A stretch of 64,000 bases of DNA, taken from NCBI GenBank assembly GCA_963790525.1, contig CAWBOV010000003.1:620001-684000 (forward strand), read 5' to 3'. The notes under the pieces were generated by a model. That model ran no database searches and was not told the DNA's origin. It saw nothing but the letters and a program-made list of their open reading frames with translations. Of this stretch, positions 49,657 to 58,402 are shown one piece after another; position 1 is the stretch's first letter, and each line of letters begins with the position of its first letter. This DNA is from CAWBOV01 sp963790525. Its GTDB lineage: Bacteria; Actinomycetota; Actinomycetes; Mycobacteriales; Jatrophihabitantaceae. The translations under genes were made by a program, and so were the position numbers.

Positions 49657-50723
49657 CACCTGACGGAGCCGCCCACCGCCGGCGCCAGGACGGCCCCGGC
49701 GGGGACCGGGACCCGCGCGACGATGGCGCTGAGCACCTGATCGGCCGTGCGCCGGGCGATCTGCGCCTCGGGCGTGAGGATGAGGCGGTGCGCGAGGACC
49801 GGGTGGACCAGGCGCTGCAGGTCATCGGGGGCGACGTAGCCGCGTCCGTCCAGGGCAGCCCACGCCTTGGCCGCGCGGAGCAACTGGAGCACCGCGCGCG
49901 GTGACGCACCGAGCCGTACGTCGGGGGAGCTGCGGGTGGCGTTGGCGAGGTCCACCGCGTAGGCCTTGAGCGAGTCGGCCACGTACACCGCCCGCGCCGC
50001 CGCGATCAGCGCCCGCACCTCGTCGGCGTCGGACACCGGCGCCAGGTCATCGAGCGGATCGGTGGTGTCCTGGTCGGACAGCATGTCCATCTCGGCCTGG
50101 CGGTCGGGGTAGCCCATCGACAGGCGCGCGGTGAAGCGGTCGCGCTGCGCCTCGGGCAACGGATACGTGCCCTCCATGTCGATGGGGTTCTGCGTCGCCA
50201 GGACGAGGAAGGGCGCCTCGAGCGGATAGGTCGTGCCGTCGACGGTGACCTGGCGCTCCTCCATGCTCTCCAGGAGCGCGGACTGCGTCTTGGGGGAGGC
50301 CCGGTTGATCTCGTCGCCGACCACGATGTTGGCGAACACCGCGCCCGGCTTGAACTCGAAGTCCCGGCTGTCGGTGGAGTAGATGCTGACGCCGGTCACG
50401 TCGCTGGGCAGCAGGTCCGGCGTGAACTGGATCCGGCGCACCGAGCAGTCGATCGACCGGGCCAGGGCCTTGGCGAACTTCGTCTTGCCGACGCCGGGGA
50501 CGTCCTCGATCAGCAGGTGACCCTCGGCGAGCAGCACCGTGATGCCCAGGCGGACGACGTCGGACTTGCCCGCGATGACCTTCTCGATGTTCGCCGCGAT
50601 CCGCCCGCCGGCGGCCGCCACGGAGACCGGGTCGCCCACCTGCACGCCCGTCGGGACGGAGTTGAGCCCGTTCGTCCCCGAGTGGTGGCGACCGGCGCTG
50701 TCGTACTGGAACTCATCCGCCAC
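49656..50723 (-). CDS. MoxR-type AAA+ ATPase
   Basis: A 355-residue AAA+ protein with Walker A EDVPGVGKTKFAKALA, Walker B VVGDEINRASPKTQSALLE, the MEERQVTVDG hairpin, sensor 1 LATQNPIDMEGTYPLPEAQ and sensor 2 near GASPRAVLQLLR. MoxR proteins act as chaperone-like ATPases for envelope or metal-enzyme maturation. It heads the minus-strand operon with DUF58 and transglutaminase genes and is divergent from mraZ. GTG50723 is preceded by GGGAGA about 12 nt upstream. Confidence 0.9.
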   Translation of the reverse strand: MADEFQYDSAGRHHSGTNGLNSVPTGVQVGDPVSVAAAGGRIAANIEKVIAGKSDVVRLGITVLLAEGHLLIEDVPGVGKTKFAKALARSIDCSVRRIQFTPDLLPSDVTGVSIYSTDSRDFEFKPGAVFANIVVGDEINRASPKTQSALLESMEERQVTVDGTTYPLEAPFLVLATQNPIDMEGTYPLPEAQRDRFTARLSMGYPDRQAEMDMLSDQDTTDPLDDLAPVSDADEVRALIAAARAVYVADSLKAYAVDLANATRSSPDVRLGASPRAVLQLLRAAKAWAALDGRGYVAPDDLQRLVHPVLAHRLILTPEAQIARRTADQVLSAIVARVPVPAGAVLAPAVGGSVR

Positions 50724-51041
50724 GCGAATCCGTCTCCCGTTCTCCGGTGCCCGCCGTCCCGGCGGCTGGTGTGGTGCTGGTGCTGCTGGTGCTGGTGGTC
50801 CCGGACTCGCCCCGCCCGCCTGCCGTGCCGGGCGATCCGACGCCGTCGAGTATGACGTGTCCGGCCGACGAGTGCTGGTCCTCCGGCTGAATCCCTCGTG
50901 TAGGTCCCCTTTGTGGAGACGGCCGGCAGCGTCCGAGGTTCAGGCCCGTCGCGACCGGTAGCCCCACCCGCCGCGATGCGTGCGAGGCGCCCGCCGGCTG
51001 CACGGAGGTGGTGCGGACACGCCCACGTCGGACCTTTCCGA
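50724..51041. other. Divergent gap between moxR and mraZ
   Basis: No gene is seen in the left part of this 391-bp gap. At 50768-50802 there is a simple-sequence run of GGTGCTG/GGTGGT units in the expected leader of moxR. The right end holds the mraZ promoter and operators listed separately. Confidence 0.5.
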
Positions 51042-51084
51042 TTGAGCAGGGGGGAAGTGTGGGGTACGGTGGGGCGAAATGGGG
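51042..51084 (+). promoter_or_regulatory. mraZ promoter with in-register MraZ operator repeats
   Basis: A promoter TTGAGC (51042-51047), 17-bp spacer, TACGGT (51065-51070) is covered by TGGGG repeats exactly 10 bp apart at 51060, 51070 and 51080, with a degenerate GGGGG in the same register at 51050. TGGG(n)-N5 repeats are the known MraZ operator, so MraZ should repress its own promoter and that of the division cluster. Confidence 0.88.
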
Positions 51085-51114
51085 CACTAGGACGCGGAAA
51101 GGGGTGGCAGTGCG

Positions 51115-51546
51115 ATGTTTCTCGGCACGCATACGCCGCGCCTGGACGACAAGGGCCGGCTCGCACTGCCCGCCCGGTTCCGCCCGGAACTGGCCGGTGG
51201 GCTCGTGATCACCAAGGGTCAGGAGCGCTGCCTGTTCGCGTTCCCGCTCGAGGAGTTCACCCGGATCACCGAGGCGCTGAAGACCTCGCCGATGACCCAG
51301 CGCTCCGTCCGGGACTACAGCCGGGTCTTCTTCGCCAGCGCCTCGCAGGAGATCCCGGACGGCCAGGGCCGGATCACGATCCCTGCGCAGCTGCGCACCT
51401 ATGCCGGCCTGACCAAGGACTGCGCGGTGATCGGGGCGAACACCCGGATGGAGATCTGGGACGCCGCCGCGTGGGACGCGTACCTGATCGATCGCGAGCA
51501 GGCGTTCTCCGACGCCGAGGAGGAGGTCGTCCCCGGAATCCTCTGA
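51115..51546 (+). CDS. mraZ: Transcriptional regulator MraZ
   Basis: A 143-residue protein of two SpoVT/AbrB-like half-barrels: MFLGTHTPRLDDKGRLALPARFRPEL and IPDGQGRITIPAQLRTYAGL carry the paired DxxGR-hydrophobic-P motifs that bind DNA. MraZ forms a ring and represses the dcw operon. It is the first gene of the division/cell-wall cluster here. ATG51115 begins the conserved MFLG start. The operator repeats lie 30-65 bp upstream. Confidence 0.95.
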   Translation: MFLGTHTPRLDDKGRLALPARFRPELAGGLVITKGQERCLFAFPLEEFTRITEALKTSPMTQRSVRDYSRVFFASASQEIPDGQGRITIPAQLRTYAGLTKDCAVIGANTRMEIWDAAAWDAYLIDREQAFSDAEEEVVPGIL

Positions 51547-51728
51547 ACCGCACCAGCACCCGGGTGATCGCGCCCGGACCCACTCGCCGTCCGTGCTCTC
51601 CGGCCTCCTCCCGCCACCTCCTGCCACACCTTCCCCGGTCGCAGGCGGCCCTGGCGGGCGGGGACCCGTCAGCACGGCCCCCACATCGCCCCACCCGACG
51701 CACGACCCTCGATCCGAGGCCGCCAGCC

Positions 51729-51758
51729 AGTACCGATCCAGCCGAGTACCGATCCAGC
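51729..51758 (+). repeat. Two-copy 16-bp tandem direct repeat before rsmH
   Basis: AGTACCGATCCAGC occurs at 51729-51742 and again at 51745-51758, a 16-bp period. It lies 30 bp before the rsmH start in the 242-bp mraZ-rsmH gap, which otherwise shows nothing clear. Confidence 0.7.
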
Positions 51759-51788
51759 ACCGTCCGACCGCAGCGCAGAGAGGCCCGT

Positions 51789-52754
51789 GTGACGACAGCG
51801 CCGCACCACATTCCCGTCATGCGGGACCGGGTGCTGGCATTGCTCGGCCCGGCCCTCACGGGGCGTCCCGCCGTCTGCGTGGACGCCACCCTCGGCCTCG
51901 GCGGGCACTCCGAGGCCCTGCTCCGGGCCCATCCCCAGCTCACCCTCGTCGGGCTCGACCGCGACCGGCGGGCGCTGGAGCTCTCGCAGGCCCGCCTGGC
52001 ACCGTTCGCCGACCGCATCCACCTCGTCCACGCCATCTACGACCAGCTCCCCGGCGTGCTGACCGGTCTGGGCATCGGAGGAATCGACGGTGCGCTGTTC
52101 GACCTGGGGGTCTCGTCGATGCAACTGGACGAGGCGGACCGGGGCTTCGCCTACGCCCGGGACGCCGCCCTGGACATGCGCATGGACGCGTCCACCGGGA
52201 TCACGGCCGCCGAGGTCGTGAACACCTACTCGGTGAGCGACCTGGCCCGCATCCTGCGGGTGTACGGCGAGGAGCGCTTCGCCCTGCGGGTGGCCAAGGC
52301 GATCGTCAGGGAGCGCGAGCGGGAGCCGCTGACGTCGACGGCCCGCCTCGCCGACCTGGTGCGGGACGCGATTCCGGCCGCCACCCGCAAGACGGGCGGC
52401 CATCCGGCCAAGCGCACGTTCCAGGCCCTGCGCATCGAGGTCAACGCCGAGCTCGAGTCCGTCGAGGCCGCCGTTCCCGCCGCGCTGCGTGCCCTCGCGC
52501 TCCATGGGCGGATCGCCGTCCTGGCCTACCACTCCCTGGAGGACCGCATCGTCAAGCAGGCATTCGCCGCCCTGGCCGTGGACCGCACCCCACCGGACCT
52601 TCCGGTTCCGCTCGCCGGTCAGGGGCCGCAGCTGCGACTGCTGACCCGGGGCGCCGAGCGCCCCTCCGACGAGGAGACCGAGACCAATCCCCGGGCCAAG
52701 TCCGCCCGGCTGCGGGGAGCGGAACGCATCGCCCTGGCCGAGGAGGATCGATGA
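51789..52754 (+). CDS. rsmH: 16S rRNA (cytosine1402-N4)-methyltransferase
   Basis: A 321-residue SAM methyltransferase (MraW) that methylates C1402 of 16S rRNA in the ribosomal P site. Motifs are HIPVMRDRVLALL, DATLGLGGHSEALL (SAM site), FDLGVSSMQLDEADRGFAYA, NTYSVSDLARILRVYGEER and AYHSLEDRIVKQ. GTG51789 gives the normal N-terminus. Its TGA overlaps the ftsL ATG (ATGA), the first of a chain of overlaps through the cluster. Confidence 0.95.
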   Translation: MTTAPHHIPVMRDRVLALLGPALTGRPAVCVDATLGLGGHSEALLRAHPQLTLVGLDRDRRALELSQARLAPFADRIHLVHAIYDQLPGVLTGLGIGGIDGALFDLGVSSMQLDEADRGFAYARDAALDMRMDASTGITAAEVVNTYSVSDLARILRVYGEERFALRVAKAIVREREREPLTSTARLADLVRDAIPAATRKTGGHPAKRTFQALRIEVNAELESVEAAVPAALRALALHGRIAVLAYHSLEDRIVKQAFAALAVDRTPPDLPVPLAGQGPQLRLLTRGAERPSDEETETNPRAKSARLRGAERIALAEEDR

Positions 52755-53388
52755 GCGAGCGCGGCAGTCAGACACCGCCCGCCCCGGAGCGGACGACGCG
52801 TCCGGCCACCCCACCGGCGCGCGCCGGGACGGCCGTCGGCGTTCGCTTCCCTTCGCCGTGCTCGTCCTCGCCATCCTCGGCGCCGGTCTGTGCGCGCTGC
52901 TCGCCCTGAACACCGCCACGGCCGCCAGCGAGGTCCACCAGCGCAAGATCGACGCCGCGAACGCCGCGCTGGGCGATGCCGAACAGCAGCTGGCCCGCGA
53001 CATCGCAGCCAAGCAGGCACCCGCGGAACTGGCCCGCGAGGCCGCCGCGCTGGGCCTGATCCCCGCGGACTCGCCGGCGTTCCTGCGGGTGAACAGCAAC
53101 GGTTCGGTCACCCTGCTCGGCGGCCCGGCCCCGGCGACCCTGCCGCCTGCGCCGCCCCCGGCCACGCCGAAGAAGAAGAAGACGGCCACCACCACCGCCA
53201 CCCCGACGACGAAGGTCACCGGCACAACCACGGGTAAGGCCACCGGCACGCCCACCGGCAAGCCCACCGGCAAGCCCACCGGGGGCACGACGACCGGGAC
53301 CCGGTCGGGGACTCCCACGACCACGCCGACCCCGACACCGACGAAGACGCCCACCCCGACCGTCACGCTCCCCGGAGGTCCGCGATGA
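52751..53388 (+). CDS. ftsL: FtsL-like septum protein, one frameshift
   Basis: About 212 residues. A short basic cytoplasmic head, one transmembrane helix (AVLVLAILGAGLCALLALNT), a coiled-coil segment (ASEVHQRKIDAANAALGDAEQQLARDI) and a long Lys/Thr/Pro-rich tail made of GTTTGKATGTPTGKPT-like repeats. FtsL recruits the FtsI-FtsW septal synthase. The rsmH-overlapping ATG52751 and the membrane helix are in different frames, so one base is missing near 52815-52835 (reading passes to RDGRRRSLPFAVLVL). The alternative, an internal GTG52858, would drop the cytoplasmic head. Confidence 0.78.
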
Positions 53389-55349
53389 GCCGCCCACCCC
53401 AGCCACCGCAGCAGCCCGGCCGGCGGCCCTCCGGATCTCCCCGCGACCCCGCTCGTCCGGCGGGCCGGCCGACCGCGCCACCGGCTCCGCGAGCGGCCTC
53501 GCAATCGGCTCCGCGCCAAACCCCTCGCCCGGCTGCGCGCCCCGCGCCGCGACAGGCGCCACGCTCGGCTCCCCGCCCGTCCCCGCGGCCCAGGGTCGGC
53601 GGCCGCGCCGTCCGGCTGGGCAACTCACGGCGCCGGCTCACGGTCGGCTTCACCGCGGTGTGCGCGCTGCTGCTCGTCGTCAGCGGGCGGTTGGTGCAGC
53701 TGCAGGGACTCGACGCCGGCCACTATGCGCAGGCCGCGTCCGCCGAGCGCCTGAGCAGCACCGCCCTCCACGCGGCGCGCGGCACCATCGAGGACCGCAA
53801 CGGTGTCGTGCTCGCCTACACCGCCGATGCGAAGGACATCATCGCCGACCCGTCCCAGGTGCCGGCCGGACAGCGGCTGCAGTACGCCATGACGCTGGCG
53901 CCGCTCACCGGACAGCCGGTGAACAAGCTGATCGCCGCGATCTCCGACGTGGGGACGGCCGCCGCGCCGAACCACTACGCCATGCTGGCGACCGCGGTCC
54001 AGCCCGGCCCGGCCGGCCAGATCGACAAACTGGATCTGCTCGGCATCTACTCCCAGGCGACGACCCAGCGCCTCTATCCCGGCGGCACCACCGCCGCGAA
54101 CGTCGTCGGAGTCGTCCAGGCCGACGGCAACGGCGCCGCCGGCATCGAGCAGCAGTACGACTCGCTGCTGCGCGGCACCGACGGCAAGTACACCTACGAG
54201 CTCGACGCCAACGGCAACGTCAACCCCGCGGGCGTCTCGTCCAAGACCCCGGCGATCAACGGCGGCACCGTCAAGCTGACCATCTCCCAGGATCTGCAGT
54301 ACTGGGTGCAGACCGAACTCGACGCGGCTGTGCGGGAATCGAAGGCGAAGTCGGGCGACGTGGTCGTCATGACCAGGACCGGACAGGTGCTGGCGATGGC
54401 GAGCACGACGAACTACGACCCCCAGGACCCGAGCACCATTCCGTCCACACCCCTGAACCCGGCGATCCAGACCGTCTACGAGCCCGGTTCGGTGAACAAG
54501 GTCGTCACCTTCTCGGCGGCGCTGGAGAAGGGGCTGATCACGCCACGCACGGTGATCAAGGTCCCCGACTTCATCGACATGGGCGGCGTCACGGTCCACG
54601 ACGCCTGGTGGCACGCGACCCAGAAGTTCACCGCGACCGGCATCATCGCCGAGTCCAGCAACGTCGGGACGCTCAAGATCGCCCAGAAGGTCGGGCCGAC
54701 CGTGTTCGACAACTACCTCAAGGCCTACGGGCTCGGCCAGCAGACCGGCATCGAGCTGCCCGCCGAGAGCCCGGGCCTCCTGCCGCCGATGAGCAAGTGG
54801 TCCGGCTCGACCTTCGCCAACCTGCCGATCGGGCAGGGCGTCGCGATGACCGCGCTGCAGATGACCTCCATGTACCAGACCATCGCCAACAACGGGGTGC
54901 GCATCCCACCGCGGATCGTCGAGAGCGTGACCAAGCCCGACGGCACGGTGGTGCCGACGCAGACGCCGGCCGGGATCAGGGTCACGTCCGCGAAGACGGC
55001 CACGACGCTGCGCACGATGCTGGAGTCGGTCATGGAGACTGGGGGCACCGGCGTGAAGGCCGCCGTCACCGGCTACCGGATCGCGGGCAAGACCGGTACG
55101 GCGCAGCAGCCGGACCCGAAGACGCATCAGTACAGCGCGACCGCCAACTGGGACACCTTCGCCGGGATGGCGCCGGCCGACAACGCCCAGTTCGTCGTCG
55201 GGATCATGATCGACAACCCGGCGCACGGCCTCGAAGGCGGCGACGTGGCGGCTCCGCTGTTCCACGAGATCGCCACCTACGAACTGCAGCACGACAAGAT
55301 CGCACCGACCGGCAGCAAGTCGGTCCTGGTTCCGCTGCAGATTCCGTGA
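53385..55349 (+). CDS. ftsI: Penicillin-binding protein 3 (FtsI/PbpB), septal transpeptidase
   Basis: A 654-residue class B PBP. Residues 1-85 are a Pro/Arg-rich cytoplasmic tail, one transmembrane helix follows (GFTAVCALLLVVSGRLVQL), then the dimerisation domain with RGTIEDRNG, and the transpeptidase with Ser369-x-x-Lys372 (EPGSVNK), SSN and KTGTAQ motifs. It cross-links septal peptidoglycan with FtsW. ATG53385 overlaps the ftsL stop. This gene is intact. EPGSVNK instead of the usual EPGSTFK/VMK is a mild variant. Confidence 0.95.
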   Translation: MSRPPQPPQQPGRRPSGSPRDPARPAGRPTAPPAPRAASQSAPRQTPRPAARPAPRQAPRSAPRPSPRPRVGGRAVRLGNSRRRLTVGFTAVCALLLVVSGRLVQLQGLDAGHYAQAASAERLSSTALHAARGTIEDRNGVVLAYTADAKDIIADPSQVPAGQRLQYAMTLAPLTGQPVNKLIAAISDVGTAAAPNHYAMLATAVQPGPAGQIDKLDLLGIYSQATTQRLYPGGTTAANVVGVVQADGNGAAGIEQQYDSLLRGTDGKYTYELDANGNVNPAGVSSKTPAINGGTVKLTISQDLQYWVQTELDAAVRESKAKSGDVVVMTRTGQVLAMASTTNYDPQDPSTIPSTPLNPAIQTVYEPGSVNKVVTFSAALEKGLITPRTVIKVPDFIDMGGVTVHDAWWHATQKFTATGIIAESSNVGTLKIAQKVGPTVFDNYLKAYGLGQQTGIELPAESPGLLPPMSKWSGSTFANLPIGQGVAMTALQMTSMYQTIANNGVRIPPRIVESVTKPDGTVVPTQTPAGIRVTSAKTATTLRTMLESVMETGGTGVKAAVTGYRIAGKTGTAQQPDPKTHQYSATANWDTFAGMAPADNAQFVVGIMIDNPAHGLEGGDVAAPLFHEIATYELQHDKIAPTGSKSVLVPLQIP

Positions 55350-55430
55350 CAGTGCGGTCGGCGGCGCGAGTCCGTCCCGCGGCCGGGTCGCGCCCGCGCC
55401 CGGTGCGGCAGGCTGCCGGCCCACGGCGAT

Positions 55431-55436
55431 TAGGCT
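55431..55436 (+). promoter_or_regulatory. Putative -10 hexamer TAGGCT before murE
   Basis: TAGGCT lies 8 nt before GTG55445 in the 95-bp ftsI-murE gap, suggesting an internal, leaderless promoter within the cluster. Confidence 0.45.
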
Positions 55437-55444
55437 GCGGTCTC

Positions 55445-56972
55445 GTGTCCAGTTCCCGGAATGCCGTGTCAGGGCTGCGCCCGGCGCACGTGACGGGAGC
55501 CTCGCTGGCCGAGCTCGCCGCGACGTGCGGGGCCACGGCTCGCGGTGCCGCGCAGGTGTCCGGGGTGAGCCTGTCCAGCGCGGGCGTGCTGCCCGGGGAC
55601 CTCTTCGCCGCCCTTCCCGGACGGCTGGCCCACGGGATCCGCTACCTGGACGAGGCGCGTTCCGCCGGCGCGGTGGCGGTCCTGACCGACGCCACCGGAG
55701 CCGCCGAGGTACCCGCGGACATGCCGGTGCTCGTCGTCGCCGACCCGCGCTTCCGCGTCGGGCCGATCGCGGCCACCGTGTACGGCCATCCCTCGCGCTC
55801 CGTCGAGGTCATCGGCATCACCGGCACCAGTGGCAAGACGACGACGAGCTACCTGCTCCGCGCCGGGCTGGCGGCCGCGGGGCGCACGAACGGGCTCATC
55901 GGCACGGTGGGGACGTTCCTCGGCGAGGAGCGGCTGGCGACCGGCCTGACCACGCCCGAGGCCCCCGACCTGCAGGCCCTGCTCGCCGTGATGGCCGAAC
56001 GCGGAGTCCACACCTGTGTCATGGAGGTGTCCAGTCACGCCCTGAGCCTCGGCCGCGCGGAGGGCACCGAGTTCGCCGTCGCGGGGTTCACCAACCTCTC
56101 GCAGGACCACCTGGACTTCCACGCCGACATGGAGGAGTACTTCGCCGCCAAGGCCCGGTTGTTCGACGGGCGCGCGCGCCGCGCCGTCGTGGTCGTCGAC
56201 GACTCATGGGGGAGGCGCCTGGCGGAGGCGGTCGGCCCGGCGGCCGTCACCGTCTCCACCACCGGCGCCCCGGCGTCGTGGCGAGCGGTCGACATCACCA
56301 CCGCCGCCGACGGCAGCACCTCGTTCACCGCGCTCGGCCCGGATGGAGCGGTACCCGCCGGGAGCCGCATCCCGGGCGCCTACAACGTCGCCAACGCCCT
56401 GCTCGCCCTCGCCCTGCTGCACGAGGTCGGGGTGCCGGCATCCGTGGCTGCCCCCGCGGTGCGCGCGGCCCAGGTGCCCGGGCGGATGGAACGGATCGAC
56501 GCGGGGCAGGACTTCATCGCCGTCGTCGACTACTCGCACAAACCGGCCGCGGTCGACGGGGCACTCCGGCGCGCTGCGGGCGATCACGCCGGGGCGTCTG
56601 ATCGTCGTGCTGGGCTGCGGAGGGGACCGCGACCGGGGCAAGCGCCCGGTCATGGGCCAGGTCGCGGCCGCCGGCGCCGACGTGCTGATCGTCACCGACG
56701 ACAACCCACGCGGCGAGGAACCGGCGGTCATCCGGCGCGCGATGCTCGAGGGCGCGCTCACCGTCCCGGAGCTCGAGCGAGCCGAGGTCCGCGAGGTCGG
56801 GGACCGCGCGGCGGCGATCGCCACCGCCATCGGCCTGGCCGGCACCGGCGACACGGTGCTGGTGGCCGGCAAGGGCCACGAGACCGGCCAGGAGATCGCC
56901 GGCCGGGTCCACCCGTTCGACGACCGCACGGCCGTCCTGGCCCGGCTGCAGCGGACACGGGGCCAGGCATGA
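55445..56972 (+). CDS. murE: UDP-MurNAc-tripeptide ligase, meso-DAP type, one frameshift
   Basis: About 508 residues after deleting one C at about 56570 (VDGALR then ALRAITPGRLIVVLG). It adds the third residue to UDP-MurNAc-L-Ala-D-Glu. The ATP site is GITGTSGKTTTSYLL, THTTPE-type contacts appear as TGLTTPEAPDLQ, and the DNPR motif (VTDDNPRGEEP) specifies meso-diaminopimelate. The C-terminal GKGHETGQE is intact. VDYSHKP replaces the common VDYAHTP. Without repair the frame reads on into murF, giving a false 1580-residue product. Confidence 0.92.
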
Positions 56973-58402
56973 TCGCGCTCAGCCTCGGCGAGATCGCCTC
57001 GATCGTCGGCGGCGAACTGGCCGGCGGGGCCGATCCAGCGACCCTGGTCACCGGCCATCTCAGCTTCGACTCCCGCGCAGTCGTGCCCGGCGGGCTCTTC
57101 CTCGCGTTGCCGGGTGCGCGGGCCGACGGCCACGACTTCGCCGCCGCCGCCGCGAGTGCCGGCGCCGCCGCGGCCCTGTGCACGCGCCCGGTGGACGTGC
57201 CGTGCATCGTCGTCGCCGACGGTCACGCCGCCCTGGCCGCCCTTGCGTCCGCGGTCCTGAAGCGGCTGCCGGATCTGACCGTCGTCGGCGTGACGGGGTC
57301 GTCCGGGAAGACCTCGACGAAGGACCTGCTGGCCGCGCTGCTGACCAGGCTCGGGCCGACGGTCGCCCCGCCCGGGTCGTTCAACAACGAGCTGGGCCAC
57401 CCCTACACCGTTCTGCTGGCGACGGAGGAGACCCGCTACCTCGTGCTGGAGAAGTCCGCCCGGGGGATCGGCCACATCGCCTACCTGACCTCGATCGCGC
57501 CGCCGCGCATCGGCGTGGTCCTCAACGTCGGCTCGGCCCACGTCGGCGAGTTCGGCTCGCGGGCGGCGATCGCGCAGGCCAAGGGCGAACTCGTCGAGGC
57601 CCTGCCCGCGGCCGCCGACGGGGGCGTGGCCGTGCTCAACCTCGACGACCCCGCCGTGGCGGCGATGGCCGCGCGCACCAGCGCCCGGGTGGTGACCGTG
57701 GGGGAGTCCGAGCGGGCGGACCTGCGGGCGGAGAACGTGTCCGTCGACGAGCTCGGGCGCCCTCGCTTCGACCTCGTCACCGCCCACGACCGGGCCGGTG
57801 TCGCGCTGCAGCTGTCCGGCGAGCACCACGTCGGCAACGCCCTGGCGGCCGCCGCCGTCGCGCTGGAGTGCGGCCTGCCGCTGCACGAGGTCGCGACCGG
57901 CCTGTCGGCGGCGACCGCCGCCTCGCGCTGGCGGATGGAGGTCACCGAGCGCGCCGACGGCACCGTCATCGTCAACGACGCCTACAACGCCAACCCCGAG
58001 AGCATGCGGGCCGCCCTGAAGACCGTGGCGATGATGGCCCGGGGCCGCCGATCCTGGGCGGTGCTCGGGACGATGGCCGAGCTCGGCGAGGAGAGCGATG
58101 CCGCGCACGACTCCGTCGGACGGCTCGCGGTGCGCCTGAACATCAGCCAGCTCGTCGCGGTGGGTGACGGTGCCCGCCTGATCGCCTCCGGGGCCGCTCT
58201 GGAAGGCTCATGGGACGGCGAGGCGGTCTGGGTGCCGGACCGCGAGGCCGCGCTCGCCCGCGTGCGCGAGCGGTCTCCGCCCGGCGACGTGGTCCTCGTC
58301 AAGGCCTCGCGCTCGGCGGGTCTGGAAAGCGTCGCACTAGCGCTGGCGGCTGACTCGGCCGGCGACCAGCCCGGCCCGGACGAGGACGGAGGAGCGCCGT
58401 GA
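56969..58402 (+). CDS. murF: UDP-MurNAc-tripeptide:D-Ala-D-Ala ligase
   Basis: A 477-residue Mur ligase that adds D-Ala-D-Ala to complete the UDP-MurNAc-pentapeptide. ATP site GVTGSSGKTSTKDLLAALL, then SFNNELGHPYTVL, HVGNALAAAAVAL, and NDAYNANPESMRAAL. ATG56969 overlaps the murE stop (ATGA) and its TGA overlaps the mraY GTG. Intact in one frame. Confidence 0.95.
   Translation: MIALSLGEIASIVGGELAGGADPATLVTGHLSFDSRAVVPGGLFLALPGARADGHDFAAAAASAGAAAALCTRPVDVPCIVVADGHAALAALASAVLKRLPDLTVVGVTGSSGKTSTKDLLAALLTRLGPTVAPPGSFNNELGHPYTVLLATEETRYLVLEKSARGIGHIAYLTSIAPPRIGVVLNVGSAHVGEFGSRAAIAQAKGELVEALPAAADGGVAVLNLDDPAVAAMAARTSARVVTVGESERADLRAENVSVDELGRPRFDLVTAHDRAGVALQLSGEHHVGNALAAAAVALECGLPLHEVATGLSAATAASRWRMEVTERADGTVIVNDAYNANPESMRAALKTVAMMARGRRSWAVLGTMAELGEESDAAHDSVGRLAVRLNISQLVAVGDGARLIASGAALEGSWDGEAVWVPDREAALARVRERSPPGDVVLVKASRSAGLESVALALAADSAGDQPGPDEDGGAP

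Noticed and set aside
50757..50802. GGTGCTG run as a CRISPR or minisatellite
   Set aside because: The units are 3-6 bp, imperfect and without spacers; it is simple-sequence DNA in a leader.
53660..58402. A 1580-residue open frame covering ftsI-antiframe, murE and murF
   Set aside because: It results from one extra base in murE at about 56570 and from lack of stops in high-GC DNA. murE ends at 56972 and murF starts at 56969 in the normal overlapping way.
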